Source of the DNA: Nautilus pompilius
Taxonomy: Eukaryota; Mollusca; Cephalopoda; Nautilida; Nautilidae
Direction: 5' to 3'
DNA: 64,000 nt
NCBI GenBank assembly: GCA_018389105.1
Contig: JACATO010000605.1
Location: forward strand, 1 to 64,000
A program made the position numbers and the translations under genes. Below are positions 51,431 to 62,434 of this stretch, piece after piece. Every line of letters begins with the position of its first letter. Positions within the stretch are counted from its first letter, which is position 1. A model generated the notes under the pieces. The model searched no databases, had not been told where the DNA came from, and worked only from the letters and a program-made list of their open reading frames with translations.

Positions 51431-52160
51431 CCTGGAAGAAGATAAGGTGCTCTTTACAAATGAGTCCAAGTTTGAATAGTTTGTCAATAATCAACGGCAA
51501 TTTTTTGAAAGTGTCCTGAGTAGCAGTATAACAATTATTGTACAAAAGCTACAGTATAAAATAAAGGTGGATTATAACTGCATACTAGCCAAGTGTGTCA
51601 GGTATACTGACTGCTAGCAGGTACAGCCAAGTAATTATCCATCTTTCCACTCCCTCAAAAACATTTATTTGGCTGTGGTTTCATCTTCCAACATGAAAAT
51701 GACACCAAGGATACAGTCATTTTGCTGAAACCATATCTGTAATATAGAGAGGCTGATTGAACACTCACAAAGATCTCTTGTCCTGCACAAATCCCTGATA
51801 TAGACATTATTGAGGCTACTGAAAAATTTAGACAACAATCAAACACCTTTGGTTAATTGTGGGAAATGTTACAGGATATTTGGAACAAAATTCCACAGAC
51901 ATACATTGACTTGTCCTGCACAAATCCCTGATATAGACATTATTGAGGCTACTGAAAAATTTAGACAACAATCAAACACCTTTGGTTAATTGTGGGAAAT
52001 GTTACAGGATATTTGGAACAAAATTCCACAGAGATACATTGATGTCCTGCAATGGAGCCTTAAAACAAGGTTTTCTCTATTGCTCCCTATAAGTCAAAAG
52101 GCTCACAAGCCAAATACTTATGAACTGTACAATCTGTTCACTTAGTTTTTGTATATTTCC
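51431..52160 (+). mobile_element. Tc1-like transposase remnant
   Basis: Frames on the plus strand give segments in the order of a Tc1 transposase: EDKVLFTNESKFE (the DES region with the first catalytic acid), FIFQHENDTKDT (like the FQQDNDPKHT segment), CPAQIPDIDIIE (like WPAQSPDLNPIE), then LWEMLQDIWNKIPQRYIDVL near the C terminus. There are several stops and shifts, and no terminal repeats were found. The N-terminal DNA-binding half is missing. The catalytic Asp of the QDND motif is Glu (HEND). The element is dead, and its 3' part contains an internal tandem duplication. Confidence 0.75.
51778..52043. repeat. 133-bp tandem duplication inside the Tc1 remnant
   Basis: Two adjacent direct copies (51,778-51,910 and 51,911-52,043), each starting TTGTCCTGCACAAATCCC, with a single base difference near the end. 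The near identity contrasts with the decayed state of the host element, so the duplication is recent. Confidence 0.95.
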
Positions 52161-53680
52161 TGTAATAATGCAATGTGCATGTATGATATTTGTCCTGCTG
52201 TTGCAAATACTCATTATTTATGCATGTCCTGATAGCTCCTCTAAGTCCTATGAAAAAGAAACCAAAAAACTAATATTAATTTACATAGGTATTTAGTGTC
52301 AAATTAGAGCACCTATATATTTAAAAATCAACCATTTTAAGAAATATAAAACTTACATATTCAATGTTTGGAAACCCAGAGACAATTACACTTTGATATT
52401 TAATTTACAAATATAGCACCTAGATATTTAATGGCTATAAATTTATACAATACACAGAACCACAGATATCTTGAGAAATACCTCAGGTACGAATTAATGG
52501 AAATTAACAGCTCTTATATAATTAATACCTGACAGTTATAAGAAAATAAATAGAATAGTTAATTATTAGAAATCCTGAGAAAAACCTCAACTAGATAATT
52601 AATAATCAAACATCCAGAAAAAGATTTTACCTTAAAATTTTTGGGCAAAATAGAGCACCTAGATATATAATGATAAGCAAATTTCTTGAGAAAAAACTGT
52701 ATTTAAATTTTGTTGGCAAAAAAGCATCACGTATATACAAAAACTGACAATTATTTAACATATAAAACCAAACGGGCCATCTTGAAACATTTTTCAAGAT
52801 GATATTTAATATTCACACATAGTATTTAAACCTTTAATGATCAACAATTCTATGAAATGTAGTACTCATATATTTCATGTTCTCAATTCCCCCCCAAATA
52901 TTTTACGATCACATATCTTGAGAAAGACAGAACTCAAGATGTTAAATGGGAGAATACAGCACATATATATTTAATGATAAAACATTTTGAGAAATAATAA
53001 AAGTTATTTAATAATGAAACATCTTTAGAATACTTCACCAAGTTATTTAATAACAAATTACAGAATCTATATCTGTAATTATCCACAATCATAATAAATA
53101 CAGAGCAGATACGTAATGAATAGACACCTTTAAAGATTCCTTAACTAGATATTTAATGGAAAAAAATTAGCTTGATATTTAAAAATAAAAACAATATACA
53201 TAATTGATGACTACAAATATGTAAAAATTCAACACTTAGATAATTGATATTCAAATTTTTAAGAAATGATTTCGCCTTTATATTTAATTACAAAAATATG
53301 GCACCTAGATATTTAATGATCAGACATCTTGTAAAGTATTTTACCCGAATACTTCATGGCAACAATAAAAATATAGAACTAATGTTTTCAATGCTCAGAG
53401 ATCCTGAGAAATATTTTATGCAGTCATTTAATAGTAAATTACATTAACTTTTTAAATGACAAACAATTCTAAGAAATGCAGAAGTCTTATTTAATTATCA
53501 GAAATTCCGAGATATACTTCAACTATATATCTAATGGATAAATGCAGCACTCCGATATTCAATAATCAAAAAATTCAAAAAAATAAACAGCAGCATGAAC
53601 AATCATTATTTATTGTGATGTTTCGAAACTTCTAATTCCAGATATTTAATTAGAATTCTAAAATTACAAGCTATAACATT

Positions 53681-54427
53681 TTGTTTTTTTGTAGTTGAAG
53701 ACAAAACGTTAACAAATAAATAAATCTTTGGTTTTCTTTCATGTCGAACCTTGTTAGTGTTTGCGACACAATTGACCATAAAAATCATTGTACTGAATAG
53801 TAGATACAAAGAAAACAATGATAAATTATTTCTGCAGTAGATTAGGGCTGACTTGTTTTCAGAAGTAAACTGTGATGTACATATGCTTAATCTTAACAGT
53901 TAAAGAACGAAAAGTTTAAAAAGTATGTTTGTATTCAAATTATAAAAATACATTTTAGATTCTGTACCTACAGAAAATGGCCACCTACACAGATGGGATT
54001 TTAAAAATGATATATGACAATAAACTACTGTAAAACTACCATAGAAAGCTTGCAGAAAATGCGCATTCTAAACTGAATTCCGCCAAGCAGACTCCAGACA
54101 TTTAGTAAAAACCTATTGACGTAATTATTATTATTTAGATATCAGCAAGCAATGATCGCCTAGATACCACCATAATATTGCAAACACGTCAACAAAAAAG
54201 GTCGTCCTACCCATTATAGATAACCTTCAACCATGCATTACTTGTGCTCAAGATACTTCTGCTTAACAGGTATATCAGGCAACTATACAGGTATTTGGTC
54301 GACCCTTGAGATTACTCTTCACAACTGCACATCCATAATGCAATATTCCTTCTATTAAAATAGTTGGGTTAATATTTCAGACAAATTGATTAAATTAATT
54401 TTTTTATTTATCTACCTAATTTGCTTT
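53681..54427. other. Intron 8, late part
   Basis: AT-rich. The last ~200 bp are weakly similar to 60,050-60,212, the diverged outer part of the module duplication. No gene seen. Confidence 0.5.
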
Positions 54428-55475
54428 CCAGTTATTCTTCAACAACAAGAAAAATATTACACAGCAAATTTTCTAGATAAGATTGTTGAAATCTCCCGTT
54501 CTTTTATGGATGACACTTTGCAAGTTATTCTAAGCTAGCACATGCATAATTTTTAAGATCCCACTTTGAAGTTTTTTCAAAGCATAGGTGGCATTACCTT
54601 TACTTATTTATTTATTTTGGCAGTAACTTCTCATTTATTTTGATTGAACAGGAAGTAATTTTAAGGATAGCATATCAGTGCACATGTTAGTTTTAATAAT
54701 GCATCACAGATTTCATCCGAGGCCATTGTTCTATCTATCTGCGTACAATTTGTCTAATCAATGTCAGCACGTTTTGTTCCATAACATCAGAGATTCTAAA
54801 CTAGCACATTTGAAACTTTTCTCTGTGAAAAGGAGTTATACTATTTTATGTAAACACACTATCAAGATATCAGTGAATTTTATTAGCTTTATTAACATGA
54901 TCATTTGAACCAATATTTTTGTCCAAATGGCCACCAATCCTTCAATCACAAATGTGAAAGAACAAACGAATGCATGTGTGTAGGTTTACATTTATAATGT
55001 TTTCTGGTTTCTTCTCACAATATTCTGTCACAGTTGTAATTTGAATTGTACTGTATACATGACTTTTAGTTTAATCATTAAAAAAATTGTATAAATAAGT
55101 GTCTACCTATGTAAAGCAAACTGAACAGGGTGTTGTTGTCTTGAATCTTGGTAAAATCCAGGAAATGTGCCTGTTTCTTACCAAATACGATGTTTTAAAC
55201 AAATTAATCTATGGCTATTTGTATAGCCTGACACTGAAAGAAAAAAATCATTGCTAGTTTTTCTTTCATTTTGTGTGGTAAATGAGACAAACAACTGCAT
55301 GTTATATTAGACGATAAATGTATGTAATAACAATGTATTAAGACTGGTATATAATACAACGATCAGTGAAAAACAGATAATTACAAATAATTTCTCTTTT
55401 TCATTTGTCTGACCGTTGATCATGAAGTATTTAATTTATATATGCTTGATAATTTTAAAGGTTTTATTATTATAG
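54428..55475. repeat. Near-identical intron block, module 1
   Basis: About 1.05 kb that matches 60,213-61,259 with only a handful of substitutions (for example TTATTCTAAG/TGATTCTAAG, GATTGAACAG/GATTTAACAG). It ends exactly at the splice acceptor of exon 9 (TTTTATTATTATAG). The shared 76-codon open frame at 54,678 has no family match and I do not call it a gene. Confidence 0.95.
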
Positions 55476-56762
55476 TAGAATCACCAACAAAAAGATCACG
55501 ACGAACACCAACAAGAAAAAGATCATCAGGACGAACATCACCAAGAAAATCATTAACAAATAAAAGATCATCAGTACAAATCTCACCAAGGAGATTATTA
55601 TCAACAACATCAGGACGAACATCACCAAGACGATCTTCAACAGGAAAAATATCATCAGTACAAATCTCACCAAGAAGATCATCATTAACATCAGGACGAA
55701 CATCACCAAGGCGATCATCACCAAGAGAATCATCAACAAGAAAAACATCATCAGCATCAGGAAGAACATCACCAAGACAATCATCACCAAGAAAAACATC
55801 AGTACAAATCTCACAAAGATCAACATCAACATCAGGACGAACATCACCAAGGCGATCAACACCAAGAGAATCATCAACAAGAAAAACATCATCAGCATCA
55901 GGAAGAACATCACCAAGGCGATCATCACCAAGAAAAACATCATCAGTACAAATCTCACAAAGATCAACATCAACATCAGGACGAACATCACCAAGGCGAT
56001 CAACACCAAGAGAATCATCAACAAGAAAAACATCATCAGCATCAGGAAGAACATCACCAAGACAATCATCACCAAGAAAAACATCATCAGTACAAATCTC
56101 ACCAAGAAGATCATCAACATCAGGACGAACATCACCAAGGCGATCATCACCAAGAGAATCATCAACAAGAAAAACATCATCAGCATCAGGAAGAACATCA
56201 CCAAGGGAATCATCACCAAAAAAAACATCATCAGTACGAATCTCCCGAAGATCAAAATCAACATCAGGACGAACATCACCAAGGCGATCAACACCAAGAG
56301 AATCATCAACAAGAAAAACATCATCAGCATCAGGAAGAACATCACCAAGGAAATCATCACCAAGAAAAATATCATCAGTACAAATCTCACGAAGATCATT
56401 ATCAACATCAGGACGAACCTCACCAAGAAGACCATCAGGACGAACATCACCAAGAAAATCATCAAAAAGTAAAAGATCATCAGGACGAACATCACCAAGA
56501 AGATCATCAAAAAGTAAAAGATCATCAGGACGGATCTCACCAAGAAGATTATCAGGACGAACCTCACCAAGAAGATTATCAACAGGAAGTCCACCATTAA
56601 AAATACTTCCAAAAATACTCGAAGCATTGCCAGCATTCGCACCTAAAATTTCAGGAATTTACACATCACGAAAACTACATAAAACAACACTACTTTCTTC
56701 AATGTCAAACCTATCACAATTAATGACATCTCCAGCAGGGCAGACTACACCAAGAGATAAAG
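55476..56762 (+). CDS. SGRTSPRRS-repeat exon 9, 429 codons
   Basis: A 1,287-nt phase 1-1 exon from acceptor TTTATTATTATAG to donor AAG/GTAATA; the first bases complete a Val codon from exon 8. It encodes an extremely basic, low-complexity protein. It opens with VESPTKRSRRTPTRKRSSGR, then five 47-48-residue units each made of an SGRTSPRRSTPRESSTRKTS half and an SGRTSPR(Q/R/K/E)SSPRKTSSVQIS half, then shorter SGRTSPRRSS(KSKR) units, and finally a non-repetitive tail from PPLKILPKILEALPAFAP. The many S/T-P-R/K motifs are known proline-directed kinase and DNA minor-groove (SPKK-type) motifs, and RS-like stretches are SR-kinase targets. A chromatin, sperm or cytoskeletal role is inference; I recognise no named family. 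Confidence 0.75.
55691..56407 (+). repeat. Five 144-bp coding minisatellite units in exon 9
   Basis: Units start at 55,691, 55,832, 55,976, 56,120 and 56,264. The first is 141 bp (one Ser codon short) and the others are 144 bp, so the frame is preserved. Each unit is a dimer of two related halves beginning SGRTSPR. Codons are almost all of the form NCA or AGA. Confidence 0.95.
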
Positions 56763-57553
56763 GTAATATTTTATTTTTAAATTTCAAACAAATTTCAATT
56801 AAATATATATTTATAGCATCTTTGAACTGATAAAATTGTCAAATGAAATTATAAAAATATGTACAATAATATATAGCGTTTAATAAGAATACTATTACAG
56901 CATTGGACCAACTAGGTCAGTACTTGCTGCTATTTATGAAGATTAAAAATCAGCATTTTTAAAAGGCTACTTACTTAATAACCAAATCTGATAAAGATAG
57001 CAGATGGATAGTAAATAATCGTCTTCCTCCAAAAATACAGTATATCGATAATGAAATTAATAAAAACTTACTGAAATTGAGCTCCTAGATATTTAAAGAG
57101 TAGACATCCAAAAAACATAGCATAATAGTTAATAATTAGAAATACTGAGAAATACATCTCACCTAGATGTCAAATGACTAAGATTCTGAAATTACAACGC
57201 CCAGATATTAAACAAGTTGAGAAGTTCATTTGTTACAAATTATTGTTTTCATGAAAAAATCAGCTGTGCTTTCCTTTAGTTTCAACATCGACGATAAAGA
57301 AAAACAATTGCTTTAAATAACATATGTAGAAGAACGATTGCAAGAGATATATTCAATAGATTTTCGCTGACTATATTCTGAAAAATGAATTTTGAAATAG
57401 ATATGCTGATTCTGATCAATAATTAACTACAATTAGAAAACTTGATTTTTGAATAATTTATGGATTTTCATTTTATTATTCTTGTCTGTTGACCTTTATT
57501 TATTTATTTAACATTTGAAAGATAATTTAAAAACATTTTCATTATTATAATAG
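56763..57553. other. Intron 9
   Basis: AT-rich. The first ~100 bp resemble the sequence after exons 10 and 11, showing that the exon modules share their downstream introns. A patch of minisatellite C lies near 57.08-57.2 kb. Confidence 0.55.
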
Positions 57554-57706
57554 AATCATCAGATGTTGCACCATCGAGTCAGGACCCATTGAAAATATCC
57601 AAAAAGATACCCCCACTAATACCATTAATAGCAATTGGATCCTTAAGTAGTTGCCACATACCAAAATCAAGACCCCCAGCATGGCAGCTCACACCAAAAA
57701 AGAGAG
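57554..57706 (+). CDS. Exon 10, diverged module, 51 codons
   Basis: A 153-nt phase 1-1 exon with acceptor TTCATTATTATAATAG and donor GAG/GTAACA; its first bases complete a Glu codon from exon 9. It encodes ESSDVAPSSQDPLKISKKIP, then a hydrophobic stretch (LIPLIAIGSL) and a basic end (WQLTPKKR). It lacks the TSPRR repeat, but the parts around PLKISKKI and TPKKR align with PLKILPKI and TPRDK in the tail of exon 9, and the following intron is also similar. It therefore looks like a duplicated module that never gained, or has lost, the repeat array. Confidence 0.5.
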
Positions 57707-60212
57707 GTAACATTGTATTTTTTTTAAATCTCAAGAATCTTTCCAATAAATATATATATTTTATATCTATAATCATTGAAATAAGATATTAAGAAATGAC
57801 ACTTTCTAAAAATATGTAAAAATCTACTTGATACCAAGAAAATAAAAGGTTAATTAAAGTATCAGAAAACCAAACATAGATCGAAATTTCAGGTATTGAT
57901 AAGTTATAAAAATCAGAATTTATGTTTAGCTTTATTATTTTAATAACCGAAACAATTGTAACGAAGTCATAACTGATGTTTCATGTCAAAACTGAATATT
58001 ATGGGATTCATTCTCTATATAAAAAGATGGAAGATTCATCCTTCCATCTGAACAACTAGGCAAGTCAAAATCATACATCATTCTGCAATAAGATTTAATT
58101 AAGTGACTGGTTTTCTAGAAAAAGAGTTTGCTCTAGATTAATAAGGTTATGCAGAAGTCCAGGAAGCTGGTCCATCAATAATCGATGCTGCTAAAAATGT
58201 CCTCAAAACAAATAAGTATAATACATTTTGTATGGCAATTTTCACAATCAAGAATTCTACTATTTAGACATAATGACTTTTTCTTAATGAAATTATCTTC
58301 ACAATATCTGCTATGATTTTCAAAAAAAATCTGATTTCTATTAATACGTATATATAAAGATTCACCGAAACGTTGAGAGAGAATATAATACTGTGCGCGT
58401 GAGCTTCAAATTTATAGAACCCTGCCAAACAGATTTACAGCATTGTGCCTATGTATATACTAAAATGCCAAAAACACCCCACATTATACCACTTCGCTTT
58501 TAAGACAGTATAAAGAAAGGTTGAACGGAATTACTCTGTTGGCTTTCATCAACTGAATATCTGATAGAAACGTTAATTCCCTTCGGCACTGCAATGCTTA
58601 ATTCAACAAATAGTTCTTATTAAATTTACCCTCTTACATTTCACCACAGTTGGCTCTACTCCAATAAGTTCATCTCCAATGTTCCTCGAAAACAAATTTC
58701 TCATTTAAACCAAATACTAATTTATTTGAAAAAATACGTTCACTTATCTGTTAAGAGCTTTAATTTTCAAAACATTGATACTGCTGCCTACCACAGATTA
58801 ACTCATATTTATTCCAATTCTCTTGCTGTCAGGTAACTTTTATCCATGTTTCCTCATAGATGTGAATGCCAAGTCGCTTCTCTCAACTTTATTTCCTTCC
58901 ACTATAAATGAAGCCATACATTTATCTTGTTAACGTACACTATTGTCGTTAAAACTATATAGCATTTTGTCTCATTTTTGGATATGAACTTATTTTATGA
59001 ATGATTGTTTGTGAAAGAACAAGCTGAAAATAAATGTAGTTCTTATTGCTCCATTCTCTTTTAGTCTTCCATTTTTAAAAGTGTAATTGTTCTCATCTTT
59101 AAATCCTTCTAATTTTAAGAATTAATTGATATTATGCAATTAATGCATCTAATCTGGAGTATATTCACACTTTGCCTAGAAAAAATTTCTCAAAGCATAA
59201 AATACATTTGATCATCGTCAATTCTTTTCACATGCTGTAATGAACAATAAAATATTTTTATTTTATGTAAAAAAGACAATGACCTAGCAGAACTATAATA
59301 GAAACGAGAGAGAAACAGTAAAGGAAGAATTTAAAATAACAAATTTCAGTCTCAGTTATTTTGAATTTGTGAACAGCATGGAGAAATGAAGGATAAATGG
59401 TGTAAATCATGTCGATATTTATTTTCAGACATTCTTCTAAATGCACCACCAAAATTTTAGATAATAAGACATCTTGGAAATCGTACAACAAGATATCGAT
59501 TGTTAAATATTCTCGGAAAATCCATATTAAAAAATTTGAGAAATTCATCACCTGCATCCTCGATAATCAGAATGTTCGAAAGATAATGTTTATAGACATC
59601 TATGAGCAGAAATCTTAAGAAATACAGCACCTATTTACGTAATAATCATCATAAAATAAACTACAGTTAGACTATTCATGATTATCCAAAGTACTTATAT
59701 AGCAAACGCAGAGGAACATAAGATATCTAAGAGTAGATTTTGGTTGAGTATATTTTTGAATGAATTGTGATATTTGAGATGCTATTTCTGGTAAATCATA
59801 AAACTACAATTAGATATCTTACTTTGCTTATCAATTATGCATATTAATTTTAATGCTGTCCACCTGCAAATATTGGTCTACCAAATAAATGGAATTCATT
59901 TAATTAAACAAGAGAAAAAAACCAACGTAAAGCCTTTCTACCTAGATGGTACAAACAAGATAGTGTCTTCAATTTGTAGGCTACATACCACAATCACAGT
60001 TTAGAGTTGTTAGTAAAAGAATTTGTTTTAACAATGGCAGTCATCTTAAATCCATGCATCTTGTGTTTTGGCTGCTACAGTATACCAAGTGGCTGAGGAC
60101 TTTTATAGTGGTTAAATAGATCTTGAAGGTACTTTTTGACAACTGCACATCCACCATACAATTATGCCTCCATGAACACATTAACCTGTCATTGCTTTGA
60201 CTTCATTCTTTC
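57707..60212. other. Intron 10
   Basis: AT-rich. It contains a patch of minisatellite C (59.43-59.7 kb). From about 60.05 kb there is a diverged match to 54.23-54.36 kb. A short open stretch near 58,146-58,215 was considered as an exon and not accepted. Confidence 0.5.
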
Positions 60213-61259
60213 CAGTTATCCTTCAACAACAAGAAAAATATTACACAGCAAATTTTCTAGATAAGATTGTTGAAATCTCCCGTTCTTTTATGGATGACAC
60301 TTTGCAAGTGATTCTAAGCTAGCACATGCATAATTTTTAAGATCCCACTTTGAAGTTTTTTCAAAGCATAGGTGGCATTACCTTTACTTATTTATTTATT
60401 TTGGCAGTAACTTCTCATTTATTTTGATTTAACAGGAAGTAATTTTAAGGATAGCATATCAGTGCACATGTTAGTTTTAATAATGCATCACAGATTTCAT
60501 CCGAGGCCATTGTTCTATCTATCTGCGTACAATTTGTCTAATCAATGTCAGCACGTTTTGTTCCATAACATCAGAGATTCTAAACTAGCACATTTGAAAC
60601 TTTTCTCTGTGAAAAGGAGTTATACTATTTTATGTAAACACACTATCAAGATATCAGTGAATTTTATTAGCTTTATTAACATGATCATTTGAACCAATAT
60701 TTTTGTCCAAATGGCCACCAATCCTTCAATCACAAATGTGAAAGAACAAACGAATGCATGTGTGTAGGTTTACATTTATAATGTTTTCTGGTTTCTTCTC
60801 ACAATATTCTGTCACAGTTGTAATTTGAATTGTACTGTATACATGACTTTTAGTTTAATCATTAAAAAAATTGTATAAATAAGTGTCTACCTATGTAAAG
60901 CAAACTGAACAGGGTGTTGTTGTCTTGAATCTTGGTAAAATCCAGGAAATGTGCCTGTTTCTTACCAAATACGATGTTTTAAACAAATTAATCTATGGCT
61001 ATTTGTATAGCCTGACACTGAAAGAAAAAAATCATTGCTAGTTTTACTTTCATTTTGTGTGGTAAATGAGACAAACAACTGCATGTTATATTAGACGATA
61101 AATGTATGTAATAACAATGTATTAAGACTGGTATATAATACAACGATCAGTGAAAAACAGATAATTACAAATAATTTCTCTTTTTCATTTGTCTGACCGT
61201 TGATCATGAAGTATTTAATTTATATATGCTTGATAATTTTAAGGGTTTTATTATTATAG
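60213..61259. repeat. Near-identical intron block, module 3
   Basis: Partner of 54,428-55,475, ending at the acceptor of exon 11. The 5' edge is abrupt: within a few bases of CCAGTTAT the similarity falls from almost complete to weak. Confidence 0.95.
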
Positions 61260-61516
61260 TTGAGTCATCAAAAAAAAGATCGCCAAAGGAAGTATCACAC
61301 AGACGGCCATCATTAAAAGCATATCCAAAAATACTTCCAAGGATATTACTTAAACGAAGTGTACCAGGGTTATTAATTAATGTATTCCAAAGATTTGTCC
61401 CAAGAATGCCAGTCAGAGGAGGCGAATCCCACATAAGTTTAATCTCACTAAGACCATGTCCAGCAATGCTATTAGAATCAACAACATCCATAGCGAGGCA
61501 GCACACAAGAGAAAAG
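61260..61516 (+). CDS. Exon 11, diverged module, ~86 codons
   Basis: The exon follows the same acceptor as exon 9 and starts in phase 1 (Val-Glu-Ser-Ser...). It encodes VESSKKRSPKEVSHRRPSLK, AYPKILPRILLKRSVPGLL and a tail ending ARQHTREK. It resembles exon 9 only at its start (VES..KRS) and tail (PLKILPKI / SLKAYPKI, TPRDK / HTREK), without the repeats. At the aligned donor (AAG/GTAATA) the length is 257 nt, giving phase 0 instead of phase 1, as if one base were lost. The frame also stays open past the donor to a stop at 61,577-61,579, so it may be the terminal exon. Both readings are possible. Confidence 0.5.
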
Positions 61517-62228
61517 GTAATACTTTCTTTTCAAATCTCAAGCAACTTGCAACTAAATATGTATTTTCCCCATCACTGAAATGATAAATTTCACAAATGG
61601 TACAAAACAAAATAATGTGGAAAGTTTAGAACATATTAACTAGGGATAAGTCAGCATCAGCTGAACCTACTGACAAGTTTTCGACTAATATATCACGTAC
61701 TAGATATTATTCGAAGAAAATAAAATCATTTCAGTGGAATAATGATAGAGCAAAGAATTCCCTGATATACACAATTCTCACCTTATTTTGAAAGATTCTT
61801 TCCAATTTCCAAACGCTTTCATCTTTCTCTATAAGTCTGTCTGGAATGGAAAACCTTAAAAAATCTTAGATAAAAAACTTCAATATTATCACCCTTCTCA
61901 GATTTCTAGAAAGTTATTCCAAAAATCTCCCTAAATCTAGGCAGGAATTCCAGATTGAAAACAACCCAGACGTCTTTAGAGGATTTATTGTCCCCTAAAT
62001 TAATGGAAATTTTGTTCTTTCATTATACCATCCATTATCTTCCTTCTAAACTGACGTTAAGGCAATTAAACTAAAACTGCATTGTCTCTTTTGTCAAAAA
62101 CGGAGGGTGAAAGATAAATGCGTATATCTACATCTATTATAATTGAGTCAAGGTGTAAAGAAACTAAATTAATAACCCAGAAAGTTTATCATGGAAAGCT
62201 TGCTCATTATGTTGTTTCCAGTGATATA
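61517..62228. other. Sequence between exon 11 and mariner
   Basis: The first ~80 bp resemble the introns after exons 9 and 10. The rest is AT-rich with no recognised feature. Confidence 0.5.
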
Positions 62229-62254
62229 CGAGGCCTGTCGAAAAGGTATCCGAC
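62229..62254 (+). repeat. Mariner left inverted terminal repeat
   Basis: About 26 bp, paired with 63,516-63,541. The TA immediately outside is the target-site dinucleotide. Confidence 0.9.
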
Positions 62255-62434
62255 TTTATTTTTTTCCCGTGGGAAGTAATGACATTAGGGAGGCAAAAGT
62301 GTGCAAAATGGAGCCGTATGCCTTCATGCGCATGCGTGGTTTTTGGCGGGCTCGCTGGATGCGTCAGTCGCTGTCAGGCAGCCATCGTGTGAGGTGCTGT
62401 ACTACTTAATCGTCGCATTTTCATTTCGTCCGTG

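Larger units (their letters stand above)
50395..53680. repeat. Minisatellite C, degenerate ~40-bp units
   Basis: Highly diverged direct repeats built on GATATTTAATGATCA, then a TCCTGAGAAATAC-like segment, then AGCACCTA. Period about 40 bp with many indels. The array is interrupted between about 51.42 and 52.26 kb by a Tc1-like fragment. Similar units recur near 57.08-57.2 kb and 59.43-59.7 kb. Confidence 0.75.

Noticed and set aside
54678-54908. 76-codon frame present at 54,678 and 60,462
   Set aside because: Identical because the whole intron block is duplicated; no start context or recognisable domain.
55470-56642. 390-codon minus-strand frame opposite exon 9
   Set aside because: Antisense shadow of the coding repeat: TCA/ACA/CCA codons read backwards give runs of Met, Phe, Leu and Val. 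No splice sites or independent motif.
58146-58215. Possible small exon GYAEVQEAGPSIIDAAKNVL
   Set aside because: It follows an AG and is open, but it has no convincing pyrimidine tract and the only GT donor does not give a phase compatible with its neighbours.
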